Below are positions 1-11,612 of a stretch of DNA of 64,000 nt, piece by piece. A program made the translations under genes and the position numbers. The first letter of the stretch is position 1. Every line of letters begins with the position of its first letter. The stretch covers positions 1,726,501 to 1,790,500 of the forward strand of contig CAHIKZ030005437.1 of NCBI GenBank assembly GCA_903632075.3, read 5' to 3'. This DNA comes from Acanthosepion pharaonis. Taxonomy: Eukaryota > Mollusca > Cephalopoda > Sepiida > Sepiidae. The notes under the pieces are model-generated. The model was not told the origin of the DNA. It saw only the letters and a program-made list of their open reading frames with translations, and ran no database searches.

Positions 1-179
1 GAGTACCAGATTTTATTATGCAAAGTTCAACACAAATTTTAATTTATAAATAAACCAAATAGAAACCATCTGATTAACACAATATCCTATATACTTAAAT
101 TATTATTACATCATAATAAAAGCTCCTTGACCTTCATAAATCTTTCAACCATTTATTTTAACTCTTATATCGTTTCAAC

Positions 180-936
180 TTTAATATGGACTTGCTGCAG
201 ATGTTTTTTTAGTGACTTTTGCTAAAATATTGGTTTTTCATATACACATCTTTTAATGCAGACCATAATTTTTCTCATGGATTAATATCTGAAGAAATTT
301 TTGAAATCTTTTTGTTAAGGTGATTTTGTAGAATATGAAGGTGCATAGTCTTGTAAGAATATATGCTTTAGCTTAAGGCTTCTTAGTTATGACCTATACT
401 AAAGAACATTTTATCCAAGAACTTATAATTCTCTGCATTTATCTTAACTGTCATCAACTTTGAAGGAATATAGTTTTACTGTCTACAACACTAGTTAAAA
501 ACATTAATCCACCTTTCAACTGTTGTATTATAAATTGTGTTTGACTATTTTCATGAAGGATCCAACTTCTAACCTAGACATCAGGTTCAAATTTTATTGT
601 TCAGGTTTATTACTAAAAATTAAAGAATCAGTTTTTATGTACTTCTCCAACTAATGTCCTTAATATTCTACATCTTTTTCACAATACCAGCTTCAAATAT
701 GTTTTCGCTGGTCAATAGTTTTCTTGCTTATTACCTGTTTAATTGTTCTTAAATCTCTTTTTGTAACATTCTTAAAAGATATTTTCTTGTTCTTATCTTG
801 TCAATGTTTACAATTTCTTTTTGATTATTCTATCTCTGTTCAATGTTTTACAATTTCCAACAGTTTCCTCTTTAGTTGTTAACTTCACAATATTTTGTTT
901 CTCTTTTGAGGTTATATCTTTCTTATGGCCCATGGC
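180..936 (-). pseudogene. Decayed Tc1-like transposase in DCAF12 intron
   Basis: Read right to left from an ATG near 934, the sequence gives MGHKKDITSKEKQNIVKLTT, which matches the N-terminal helix-turn-helix start of Tc1-family transposases. Further left it gives INAENYKFLD and then SDINP-stop-EKLWSALKDVYM, a damaged version of the Tc1 motif DLNPIENLW. Many stop codons and frame shifts interrupt it, so it is dead. It would lie in the DCAF12 intron after exon F. Confidence 0.7.
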
Positions 937-1682
937 AATCTTTATATATCTGAAATTAAACAAATATCAACTATATTATTCTCTTTAGTTGCATAATAAA
1001 ATTTTACATTATCAAATTAATTATAATAAATATTAATAATAAAAACTTAAGCAGAAATCTACATGGCATATATAACATACAAAGTTTTTACCAAGTTTGA
1101 TACTAATTTTATTGTGAAAACCATGACTTGCATAGTAAAATGTGACAGAGTATTAACAAATATTCATTTTTAGGAAAGTTGCTTTTTTAAAATTATTATT
1201 TCAAAAACTCTGAGGGGAACACTAACAAATTCTAACCCTAAACACAAAAGTTATGTACAACTCCCAATGCAGACAGAAAATAAAACGCTTGTTATTTTGA
1301 CATGATAGGAAAAAATAACATCAAAAAAGGTATATATATTCAAGTTCCCATGCATTGTTTAAAAATAAAATTATCCAATTAGCCTCTAAATGTTTTCATA
1401 ACATGTTTTAGAAGATATAGCTATCACCATCCTACAGGCCCTAATTTGTATACATATTCACTTTTATTAACCAAATAAACTATCATTAAAAAAAAAAATT
1501 AGTAATATGTGAGAGCTTTCATTTCTTTTTGACTTTTAGAAATTTTTGTTTAATGTTAATATTATCAAAACAGATTTTCATAACTTCAGTAATCCTATAG
1601 CATGTATATATAATTACAGGTCATGAGGAACATGACATACATAGCAATACAATAAATGCATTTTTTCATGTTAGATACTCAC
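937..1682. other. Gene-free intron sequence
   Basis: This AT-rich DCAF12 intron sequence holds short A runs. I recognise no gene, exon or repeat in it. Confidence 0.6.
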
Positions 1683-1833
1683 CTGAACTTCCTTCCTTTG
1701 ACTCTATGTTTGCTACTTCTTGTGGAAGTCTGGTATCAATAAGAGTAACATGAGCCTGTGATCCAATTGCATAGACTTGCCTTTCATTGCAGTAGGTCAT
1801 GCAGACTGGTTCCCGGAAATTCGGTAAAGATAG
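1683..1833 (-). CDS. DCAF12: DCAF12 coding exon F (last exon inside the window)
   Basis: This exon is 151 nt with acceptor TTTTACAG and donor GTGAGT, ending in phase 1 (TCA G). It encodes LSLPNFREPVCMTYCNERQ, then VYAIGSQAHVTLIDTRLPQ. These align with human LPYCRENVCLAYG and VYAVGSQAHVSFLDPRQP. The next exon must lie left of position 1. Confidence 0.93.
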
Positions 1834-4057
1834 CTGTAAAACCTAACAAAGATACCAACGGACCATTACGTGAGAGCAAAACAACATGGGTTTACAGGGT
1901 GGTTTGGTGGAATTATTGTTTTTAAGCAAATAAAAAATATCCAGAATTTATAAGGTCAGACACCTACCTGAATAGCCTTAGCAGACAGCTCTCGCTCGGG
2001 CTGCAGTTTGTGTGCACGCCGCTTCCTGGGGGGGACGCCTGCAAGTCATGCTACCAGACATGGGTCAGCTGCCTGCCTGCCTGACAAGCACCAGCTCTGG
2101 TGGTGAGCCATATCCTGACTGATTCAACACCAATTCTTTCGAGGTCTTTGAAAGCGGCGCACGATACCAGTCAGTCTTGGGCTGGAATGGACTTCCACCT
2201 GACTTTGTGGATGGGGTAAACAGAAATCTTTTTTCTTTTTTGTTTTTCTTTTTCCCAAGGCTTCAAGGTCTGTTATAAAACAGACATTTGAAACCTTGTA
2301 AATATTTAAAGGTACTCAAGTGCCTACCATAAAATTCCATAACCATACTGTTATGGCTTTTTTTCTTTTTTATGAAGAAAAAAGAACAATACAAAAAAAA
2401 AAGCACACAAGGTAATAAATAGGAAGTAAGAAAACAAAAACAAGATCATTATTGTAGGCATATTAACTTGACTGAGTAATAAAACTGACTTAGCATCAAG
2501 CATGTTGCAGTACGGATAATTGTCATAGCTAGTTTTGTACATAATTCCTAAATTGTTGCTAAAGAGCAAACCCAAGAGGCTGTAGTAGAGGCTAATGTTG
2601 ACCTCTATGATGGTGCACAGTGACATTACCTGTTCAGTACTGCTCATGTCCCAGGTTTGGAAGTATTCATTTAAGGAAACCAAAGCAAGTTCCTACGGAA
2701 AAAAAAGAAAGGAAACACCATATGACACCCAAAAAGAAATTATCTCTACAAAGAGAGCAAACATTTAAATATAAATCAAGTTCAGTAATTTTGTAATAAT
2801 TGAGAAATATTCATTAATGAATATATAAAATTTAGAAATCTTTAATCAGTCTTCATATTTTATGTGACAATCAATTTAGATAGAAATTCATATATTTCAT
2901 TATGTGTTGCAACATATGAATATTAAATCAGTAACCCAAAACCAATAAGTAATGAATGTAGGCAAAACCTAAATAAAAAAGCTAAACAGCAATGAACCAT
3001 TTACAGTCCTCATTGTCAGATGTTTCATTTCTAAAAACAGCTTGTTCTCACAAAACATATTTCGAAAAGGAAAACTGATTTTTAAAATAGGAAAAAAATA
3101 TTACCCCCAGCAGTCACTCTATAAAACACATTTAGATTTGTAGATAATTGTTACTGTAACATCTTTTGATGCTTTTTTTTTTATACTAAGAAAATTTCAA
3201 AATCAAAAATCTAGAGACATGAAAAAACTGACCTGAAAGTAAATCCTGGAAATTCAGAGTTTTTATAATGTGGTGAATAGAACTCTGATATTAATCTTTC
3301 AATAAAATGTGTGTTGTCTCATGTAGGATCATTAATGTTGTTGGAGTTGTTCTTTCTTCTCGTTATTTTTCATTCTCTTTTTCATAGAATTTTTCAGTCT
3401 GCCTTTTTGAAAAATAAGAGCAAGTAACGGCTGATTGTAATATTAAACCCAAGTCTCCAACTGATATTGTAAAAACAGTTCTTTTATTTTTATTTCAACA
3501 ATTGTTAATTGTTCAGTATGCGCTACAGTAAATATGGCTAACATGTCACATAAAAGATGGAGACTGATAGTTAAAACCATTTTTATGTTGAATTTCATTA
3601 AAAATGTCAAACTCACAATTAATATCCTATAAATCAAATTAGTGGCCTTATTAATTTCGAACATGAAATTATGCTTATTGAATTGTTATTGTCATCATTT
3701 CTTTCATTTCATATATAAATATTTTTGACATACATGCACATCACCAATCCACAATCAACTTTTATCTATTAACTATATTAAAGATTTTAGTTTGCAAGCA
3801 TTTCAGTCATGTTAGATGTTTAACTTTCATATGTTAAGGATTCAAATAGTTGAACAATGATCCATTTGAGAAAAGCAAAAAACATTTTGTTTAAAAGTGT
3901 TTTAAAATTTATATCACCAAAAATACCTCACAATTTCAGTTTGTTGTATAAAGAAAAAGAACTACCTGAAAAAGCTGTTTTACAGATATTTAGTACATAT
4001 TAAAAATTGGGTGATTTAAAATTCCCTGTTCTATACTTGATATTTTTCGACTGTAGT

Positions 4058-4094
<37 letters not shown>

Positions 4095-7000
4095 TATTAT
4101 TTTTTCATAAAATTTTTTTTGGTGCTTTTTTCCAAAACCTCAATATTTTAAAACCATTATTATTTACCTGTCGTTTTTTGCAGTAAGAAAAAGATCTGAT
4201 TTTTTCTGCTAGACCACACTTCTTGATACAATAAGGCCTTATATGAGAATATCTGGGAGGCAATTCATAGCTTGTATCCAATTCTTTTTCATTTATCCTC
4301 CATAGGGCAATGGTGCTGTCTCTGGAACCTGCAGGTTATAAAGTGAGGGAAAACAAAAAAAAAAAAAAAAAAAATATTGCAAAATATATGCAAATCAATG
4401 TATGAATTCATGCTCAAGGAATGAAAAGGAACTCTTCCATTTCAGAAAAATTCATTGATGATAAACATCAAATTGCAACAGTCAAAAGAGCCTTCACCCT
4501 GACCCTGAATATCAAAATAAAAGAAATAGAGACACCAATGAAGCATTGTGAAATAATTTGATTTTTATATTTTTTTTTATTCTATTTATACTATAAGCAA
4601 AAATAAGTGTCACTGTTTAATTTGCAATATAATTAAGTCTTCAAGTTGTTTTTTGCATCTGATTTAACCCTTTAGCATTCAAACATAAATATTGGCTCTT
4701 AATGTTCATCCCACCATAATCAGACCCATGTACACGCTGCCATAATATATGACATCACAAATAATGCAGGAAGTCACATAAACAGTGAGACTTTGAAAGC
4801 TTATATTTACGGGATGGGTTTGAGCAGTGTTAATCAACATATTAACATTTAGACCTATTTTCAATATTAAACAGCATTAAAATCATAATCCACTTAAAAT
4901 ATCTTAAGCAGGTCACGTGTGTGTGTGTGTGTGTGTGTGTTTCCTTCTCTATATATAACTAAAAATTCAATAAAATGCAAAAATTCACTACTGAAATTAA
5001 TAGGAACCAAATAAAGGAACTTTAGGTAACAATACATCCCCACAAAATATTGTTTAATGCAATATGTTCTCAAATTTTAATTGAATATTTTCTTTAATAA
5101 TAAATATGAACAAATGTACAATTTCATTTTACCTGTAAAAGAACAGATATTATGCATACACAGAACTCATACTAGCCGTTAGAAATTTTTGATCAGTTTC
5201 TTTCACAATGCCATTATTATCAGATTACAACTGTTCAATCTTAATCTTTAAAGCAGGATGAAGGAAAATATTTTTCCATTCTATTTCTTTTCAGTTAATT
5301 CATAGAAAAAAAAAAACAATTATAGTAACAATGTAAATTACTATGTTAAGCAAAATGCAATTAAATATAGAAAAAAAAATGACAGGTATGAATTCATTCT
5401 TAGTTACCTGTAACAATAACATCATCAGAAAGCCATGTCATATCAAATATCCAGTCAGTGTGTCCAAACTGTAAAAAGAAAAAAAAAAACAAGAGTGTCA
5501 TTATTAGGATGTCACCATTAGAAGAAATGAGAGCACAAAACTGATACTAAAATTACTTCTTAGCGTGGTGTTGTTTCCATCAGAGTAAAGTTATTCAAAA
5601 CTGATTAAATTATTGGCACAAATAAGCCATAACTTCAGGTTTTAAATTTAATCCACATTAATTTATATCAAAGTGAAACAAATGAAATATAGAACTAAGA
5701 ATTATCTATTTTACAATCTTTGTTATCAACTGTTTGTTCATTTTCATCAACACTGGTCTTGTACAGTAACTTTGTAAAGTAATTAGCATCTACATTATTT
5801 ACATTATTCAAACTGTTATCCTCAACTTCATTGCCATACTCATGACGTTTCAGCTGTTGTATGCTCCGGTCTTCTTCAGGTGACCGGAATTTCAAACCAA
5901 ACCCTTTATTTTGAGCTCAATACCACTGCTTTAACCTGGTACTGAGCTCAATATCAGGCTACAGAATGGTGAACCAAAAAACTTGGAGAGTTAAAGGGAA
6001 ATAACTGAGACATCCAGAAGAGGCATGGCATATAGAACTAGAACAATCTATCCCGGTTGATGAAATAAAGAGTTTGGTTCAAAATTCCAATCACTTGAAG
6101 AAGGCTGGAACATACAACAACCGAAACATTGTGAATATTGCAATGAGGATAACAGTCTGAATAACGTAAATAATCATAATACCTCATCTCAGAGATATAG
6201 ACAGATAATTAGCATCTTAACAGAAAAACAAAATAGATTTCATTTGTTTTTGGTAAGTTTAATGTGAAGAAATATCAGGAAAAATAGGAAATATACTCAG
6301 GCCGGGTGTTCTTTAGCACAATTACTTTTTTAGAGCATATAAGTATTTTTTTTGACATTTAATATATAAGGCTGAATGTTTCTGCAAGTGTGTTGCTTGA
6401 AAACCTGGAAAGAAATTTAGTGTAGTTTTATTATTTATATTTCCATTGTCTTATGTCTTGCCCAATTTAGCATCTCTTACTTGAGATAATAGAGATTTAT
6501 AGATTCAGCTTTAATAATTTTTTTTAAATTTATTTCCAGTCTGGCATTTTGTGATCTTTAAAAATAAAGGGTTGTTTTGTTGAGGAATATAATTAATTTA
6601 CTTAATTCTTCAAACAAACCCATTTTCTTCCTGCTCTGGAGTAAACAATGCATAAAGACAAGTAAGCTATGTTGACATTTTTAGTACATTTTGAAAAAAA
6701 AAAAAAAAAAAAAAATTTTTAATTCAATATTAATTTTATTTAATATTCTGTTTCAATGTTTTTTTTTCAAGCTGCTAAATAACCTAATATATAAAGGTTC
6801 AACAATTTATGCGTATCAGCTCAAAAGCCTGAAAATAATTTAAATAATTGGAATAAAAAAATTTTGACAGAAAACAGATTTAAACCTGCATCTATGAAGA
6901 CCTTATTTTGTGTTGTGTCCCGTCATGGCACTCTACAAGTTCCTATCCTTTGAAGCTCTTGGCATTTTTTTTTTTTTTTAAATCTAACCATCCTTCCCAC

Positions 7001-7798
7001 TCTTCTGTTCTGCCATCCATTTACGCAATCTTGTTATGTAGGTTACTTGCTGTTTCCTTTCTGTCCCTCATTATGTCCAGTCAAATTCTCCAATCTCTCT
7101 TTCCTCAATGTGAGTCTGATCCTAAATACAAGCATTCTTTTTGTTTTTCTTAAAACTTCCTTAATTCTCACATGTTCAGTCCACAGTAGTCTCTGCATCC
7201 TTCTGTAGTAATGCATTTGTTAGGTCTCTTTTTCATCTGTGAGGAGATTGCCCATCATTCACTGTCATATAGAAGGACTGCTCTTTGTTTCTAACAAGAT
7301 TTTCTTATTTCTTAATACTTTACTTAGCTATTGGAAAGCATCTTTTGTTATACCAATGCACCTTTGAATTTAAATATTTGTCATCTGTTAAAACACTTCC
7401 TAGATATTTAAATTTTCGTACATGTTTGATTTTGGTATCTCCAATTCATAATTTGCATCATTGCTGACAACCATACATTCTATTTTCTTAAATTTGATGT
7501 TTAGTCCATTCTTCTCACTTTTCTTAATTATATTCTCTTGAAGTTCCTGCAATTTCCTTTCTGTTTTTGCTACCAGATGGTGTCTGCCAATAATAAATTC
7601 TGGTAGGACTTCTAGTTCTCTTGGGATTACCTTGCTGTGAAAGTTGAACAAGTCTAGTGAGAAGACACATCCTTGTCTTCCATTTCAAAAATCACTATTT
7701 CCATTTCAAGTAGGCCATTCTGTTTTTTTTTGTTTTCATGGAAAATAAGCAGCCCTCTCTCTCTCTCACATTATATATACATACATACATACACATTT

Positions 7799-7839
<41 letters not shown>

Positions 7840-10184
7840 CATTTTTAAAATGTCAATTTATTTAAAAATGAAGTTTGCAAATGTAATCATCCAAAAAATA
7901 TGAGAAATACAATCAATAGATGATTGTTTTTTACATATTCTTTTTTTTTATATCATATAATCATTTATAGATGGGTGATAGGAAAAAAGTACTTTGCCCA
8001 AAATATATAGAATAAACTATGGAGATGTACAGAAGAGATTAAAATTTAAAATGAAATTCTACTCTATTTTAGCAAAATATATACATACTACTTTACAAGA
8101 GTTTATTTCAGGCAAGAAGTAAATAATTAGGCCTATTAAGATAAACCACTGTAAAAACAAGTATTATCTTGTGTTTTCTGATTGATTATCTAACATTTTT
8201 TATTGTTAACAATGATCAATTAATTAAAATTGTGTAGTGATTAACACTCATGTTCATAGTTCTAACTCTTCCTATTAACAGAAATGTAGAACTAAAAATG
8301 ACGAGATTTTGGGAGTTAAATGTTACCTCAGCTTAATTCTGTTTACTTAAAAGAAAAATTATTAAATATGTTTTCTTGAATGAAGATGACTTCAGCTTAA
8401 AGAGATTAAATACTTTGGAACTATATATTTAATTCAACATTAAATTAATATTTTCCAACACAAGCAAAGATTAAGTAAGAGTATTACACAAATACAACTC
8501 AGGAAATTTTTCTTTGGCAATAATGTATACATTATTTAAAATGCAGATATTTGAATACATTCCAATAAAGTTAGCTAGGAAAAAAATAAAAGTGTTTCTT
8601 GTAGTATGGTCAAATTATAGCAATTCAATGTCATTATAAACAAGGCAAATGACTATTACAAAGGTTTTGTTGAATTTTTCTAGATTAAATTGGTTAACAA
8701 AATGCATAACAAAAAGTGTATACATTGAGTGTAGAATGTAGTTTTGCATAGTCTGAGAAAGTGGTTTCTTGAAAGATTATCTTGAAAGAAAAAGTTTTCA
8801 TTGATAAATGTAAGTACATAACAGGAATGTGTGGTTTGCCAGTTGTTTAAATACCCATTGTAGAATCATAAGCACATTACTTGGCACAATATTTTAACCA
8901 GCAAGATAAAGAAAATGTTTCTTTTAAAAATTTAAATACATTAATTATACAGTTTACATACTTCAAATTTGACAGAAATTTGTTTCATTGTTAGTGCTCA
9001 TCAATGTAAGATTTTTTAAAATTATTGGTTAAAAATCTATTTAACAAAATTGTAACTGAAAACAATTATACAAATAAACAACATATTAATGTTGATAAAA
9101 AAATAAAAATCTATCGCACTTACTTCTCCTACACAAATTGGATCAAATGTTGGTAATTTATAGACAGCTAAATCATTAGTATTGTGGGCTCCAGTAGCCA
9201 GATAAGTCCGAGATGGGTTGATTTCAATACTGTGAATTCCACAGGGATCTGGTGCAATGCTCAAGTGACTGCTTTTCAACATGGGAATATCAAACATTCG
9301 ACCAGTAACAACATCTATGACAATTAGCTGAAGAAGAGCAGAAAAAAATTTTTTTCTTCAAAATGAAAAATTTTCAAAAAAAATTACATTTTCAGCAGTA
9401 ATAATAAATAATAATAATCTCCTGCCTCTCTTAACTCAATTATTCACTGAGCAACAATTTAAAATTCAGTCATGGAAATTTAAGTTTTTAATTTTATAAT
9501 TTTTTTTTTAAGATGCATTTAAAAATAAGAAATGCACACACACACACAAGTTGGTTAATAGTAGTGTTGGTTATTAAACACTTTCAGAATAGAGAATAAA
9601 TAATATAAAATCAATTAATATACATTTTGTGCACTCATTAACTTTGCAGAAAAAAATGTATGCTCAAAAACAGTATATCATTTTATAATTTTCTAAATAT
9701 ATTGAAAATTTAAATAAATATCTAATCTTTTCAAAATGTTAGAACTATTCTGTTAATTAATTTTCAGGTAATAACTTATTAGCAAACAAAATATGTATAC
9801 ATCTCAGAGGGGCACTATATTACCAAAATTTTAATGATGTATCAGAATTAGACAAAAACTATTAAATAAGAAAAACTCACTTTGTTACATTTGGTTCCCA
9901 TGACAACTAGATTTTTGTCAAGCCACTGCGAAGCAAAAACTTTGTTTATATATCCCAAAGCAAATTCTTTCTCTTTAAATAATTGTGGCATATTTACAGC
10001 AGCTTGTCTTTTGGCCAACTTGCAAGCCTTATTATGAAAAAGTCCATACTGCCTGGCCCATGTGTAACTGCACAGGTTAGCAGTCTTTGTGAATGAACTG
10101 TCTCGTATCATCAGGTATTTTTTCAACATAGCATTTGATAATGACTTGTGGTTTTTCTCTTCCATTGTTTTTTCAGGCAATCTG
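1683..10184 (-). CDS. DCAF12: DCAF12, DDB1- and CUL4-associated factor 12 (partial, six exons)
   Basis: This is the substrate receptor of the CUL4-DDB1 (CRL4) ubiquitin ligase; in vertebrates DCAF12 recognises C-terminal di-glutamate degrons. Coding exons run right to left at 10184-9881, 9327-9124, 5468-5408, 4328-4168, 2692-2630 and 1833-1683. All have AG/GT borders and compatible phases. Joined from the ATG at 10165 they give about 308 residues. Recognisable blocks are FASQWLDKNLVVMGTKCNK (human FASQWLNHRQVVCGTKCN), GIHSIEINPSRTYLATGA, GHTDWIFDMTWLSDDV followed by GSRDSTIALW (a classical WD repeat), ELALVSLNEYFQTW and VYAIGSQAHVTLID. The last exon ends in phase 1, so the C-terminal third, about 120 residues in human, lies beyond the left edge. 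The reading frame stays open upstream of the ATG as far as the acceptor (RLPEKT, resembling human KRLPPVK), so an unlocated upstream coding exon is likely. No frame damage is visible. Confidence 0.95.
1975..2215 (-). other. GC-rich island with a short open frame, origin unknown
   Basis: This block in the DCAF12 intron between exons E and F is far richer in G and C than all its surroundings. On the minus strand a frame of about 50 codons is open from about 2213 and contains KTDWYRAPLSKTSKELVLNQ and PPELVLVRQAGS before a TGA. A strong donor-like CAG/GTAGGT lies at its left end (1968/1967). I do not recognise the peptide. A retrotransposon remnant or an alternative exon are both possible; DCAF12 itself does not need it, since exons E and F join in phase. 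Confidence 0.4.
2630..2692 (-). CDS. DCAF12: DCAF12 coding exon E (63 nt)
   Basis: The exon is exactly 21 codons with acceptor CCGTAG and donor GTAATG, and encodes ELALVSLNEYFQTWDMSSTEQ. Human DCAF12 has ELGAVSLDGYFHLW in this position. The longer open frame that reads on through the donor to the left is intron sequence and should not be taken as protein. Confidence 0.9.
2693..4167. other. DCAF12 intron with TA microsatellite
   Basis: This intron between exons D and E contains a (TA)n run at about 4062-4090. I see no coding or transposon signature otherwise. Confidence 0.6.
4168..4328 (-). CDS. DCAF12: DCAF12 coding exon D
   Basis: This exon is 161 nt and completes the split Gly codon, then reads SRDSTIALWRINEKELD and ends KIRSFSYCKKRQ before donor GTAAAT in phase 0. 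SRDSTIALW is the WD-type end of the blade begun in the previous exon. The end aligns with human KVRALAFNNKNK. Confidence 0.92.
4915..4940. repeat. (GT)n microsatellite
   Basis: A short GT dinucleotide run of about 12 units in the DCAF12 intron between exons C and D. A poly(A) run lies at about 4356-4373 in the same intron. Confidence 0.9.
5408..5468 (-). CDS. DCAF12: DCAF12 coding exon C
   Basis: This short exon is 61 nt, with acceptor TTTTTACAG and donor GTAACT, ending in phase 1. It encodes FGHTDWIFDMTWLSDDVIVT plus the first base of a Gly codon, the first half of a WD repeat. It follows exon B across a 3.65 kb intron. Confidence 0.92.
5690..5930 (-). repeat. tRNA-derived SINE copy, minus orientation (left arm of inverted pair)
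   Basis: On the minus strand it carries the block CACCTGAAGAAGACCGGAGC followed by ATACAACAGCTGAAACGTCA. The same block is seen at 41.72 kb and next to this copy. The 66-codon frame that covers it is chance. Confidence 0.65.
5931..6235 (+). repeat. tRNA-derived SINE copy, plus orientation (right arm of inverted pair)
   Basis: It contains CACTTGAAGAAGGCTGGAAC, then ATACAACAACCGAAACATTG and the AATAACGTAAATAAT tail seen in the other copies. It is head to head with the copy on its left. Confidence 0.65.
6900..7690 (-). pseudogene. LINE reverse transcriptase C-terminal fragment (broken)
   Basis: On the minus strand, frames at 7651-7400 and leftward give TERKLQELQENIIKKSEKNG and LNIKFKKIECMVVSNDANYE, then ITKDAFQ-LSKVLRNKKILL, LWTEHVRIKEVLRK and GLENLTGHNEG-like pieces in shifting frames. 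This is the end of the palm and the C-terminal region of a LINE family common in marine invertebrates (RTE-like; the clade is uncertain). Stops and shifts show that it is dead. A second 3' fragment of the same family lies at 46.12-46.31 kb. Confidence 0.65.
7754..7838. repeat. Compound microsatellite CT / ATAC / TA / GA
   Basis: A (CT)n run is followed by (ATAC)n, a (TA)n run and a (GA)n run. The CT and GA ends are complementary and could pair into a hairpin. Confidence 0.85.
7839..9123. other. DCAF12 intron, no recognised feature
   Basis: This is the remainder of the 3.65 kb intron between exons B and C. It is AT-rich and without a recognisable gene or repeat. Confidence 0.5.
9124..9327 (-). 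CDS. DCAF12: DCAF12 coding exon B
   Basis: This exon is 204 nt, 68 codons, phase 0 at both ends, with acceptor TTCAG and donor GTAAGT. It starts LIVIDVVTGR and continues through GIHSIEINPSRTYLATGA to LPTFDPICVGE. These match the DCAF12 segment in which human has GIHAIELNPSRTLLATGG and LPTLDPVCVG. Confidence 0.95.
9881..10184 (-). CDS. DCAF12: DCAF12 coding exon A (N-terminal, first recognised exon)
   Basis: The acceptor is TTTTAG before 10184 and the donor is GTGAGT after 9881, leaving phase 0. An ATG lies at 10165-10163, but the frame is open back to the acceptor, whose first base completes a codon started in an earlier exon. The exon carries the block preceding the first WD blade, ending in VVMGTKCNK. 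A second AG three bases inside the exon (TAGCAG) makes a NAGNAG alternative acceptor possible. Confidence 0.93.
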
Positions 10185-11346
10185 CTAAAATGAAAACAAA
10201 AAAAATAAAAATAAAAAATCAAAAAAAAATTTTGTAAGCCTTTTCCAAAATCTAAATAGGGCTAAAATGAAAAATATACCAAGTTCTTAATTTACCAAAA
10301 ACACAAGATATGCTATATGGGTATTGTGGATATTAGTTAAGCAACAGATGTTGGGAAATTATTTACCATACTTGATAGTTTTAGATGATAAATGAACCTC
10401 AGACCCTTTTCAACCAGTTAGAAAGTTTAAAAAAATATGCAAGATTTAAATTTGTTCAAAGAATCATATTACTGATGTCAACTGTCCAAACAGATCTTCA
10501 AAATTATAGACAATATGTATTTTCAATTTATCATGTCAATATTAAAATAAAAAATGTTCCATTTAAAAGTTTTGTTAATTTTTAGTTAAAAAACTCACAA
10601 ATCTTTCTCTTATTAAACATCTATGATAAAATTACTTCACAGCTATTTCAAAGTGATACTGCGTCACATACAATAAAACTGAACAGGAATATATCTATTT
10701 AATGATGGTGTAGAAAATTGGCATATTTAAAATATGTTGTCAAAACCAAAGACAAAGGAACTGACATTTAATATAAAAAAATAAAAATAATATTGAGAGC
10801 TTTGTACTTCACTTATTAAAACATGAGCAAGGATAGTAAAATAAAAGTATGTACTGACTAAAAAAAAGAAAACAATACACTGCATTAGTAAGTTACTAAC
10901 TCCAAGTATGTATACACAGACCATTGTCCTAGTAGCCATTCTTTTTGTTTACACAGGAAAGGCAGTTTAAACAATGAAAATTGTCTAATTATCCTCATTT
11001 AGCCTTGATTACTACAGCACAAATTTTTTAGCATTTGTTTCCCAAGCTTAATAATTGATGCCATTCTTTTTTTTCAATGACTTTAAGAGCTCTTTTTTAT
11101 TTTTGGGATGGAAACATTTCACTCTTCTCTCAAATTCACCTGATGCTAATTTTGGAGGTGGCCTCAAACTTTTGAACTGTAGTGTGTATGTAGGTGTGTA
11201 TACATTATATACATACATATATCCATATGATGAGATGTGTTGATACACATCGAAACATGAGTGCATTTATGTAGCGCTGTTCCTACATGTTTGAATGTAA
11301 TATCCTATAATAAAGTATAGTATATATATTTATATTACACACACGA

Positions 11347-11461
11347 ATGGATATGAGTTTATGACTCTGGGTTTCACGCTTTTGCGATCATCAGACAAGA
11401 TTTTATATATTGTCTGATGGTCACAAAAGCAAGAAACCCAGGATCACAAACTCATATCCAT
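11347..11461. repeat. Inverted repeat with 52 bp arms
   Basis: Arms 11347-11398 and 11410-11461 are reverse complements with about seven mismatches around an 11 nt loop. The arms run from ATGGATATGAG to CATCAGACAA. It looks like a small foldback element and sits beside a TA microsatellite. Confidence 0.85.
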
Positions 11462-11533
11462 ACAACTGAATATATTAGCTTTATCACTGATATTGAGCGC
11501 TTTCTACTAAGTACTGTGAATATAAAATTTATT

Positions 11534-11547
11534 ATATATATATATAT

Positions 11548-11611
<64 letters not shown>
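11534..11611. repeat. (TA)n(CA)n(TA)n microsatellite
   Basis: A TA run, a short ACACACACAC stretch and then a long TA run. Confidence 0.95.

Positions 11612-11612
<1 letters not shown>

Noticed and set aside
2351..2629. Extension of DCAF12 exon E through its donor, with a hydrophobic tail that looks like a membrane segment
   Set aside because: A clear GTAATG donor ends the exon, and exon F joins in phase with good conservation. The hydrophobic tail is translated intron.
10585..10640. Minus-strand ATG frame MFNKRKI ending at GTGAGT, as DCAF12 exon 1
   Set aside because: It ends in phase 1, whereas exon A needs phase 2, so it cannot be joined in frame.
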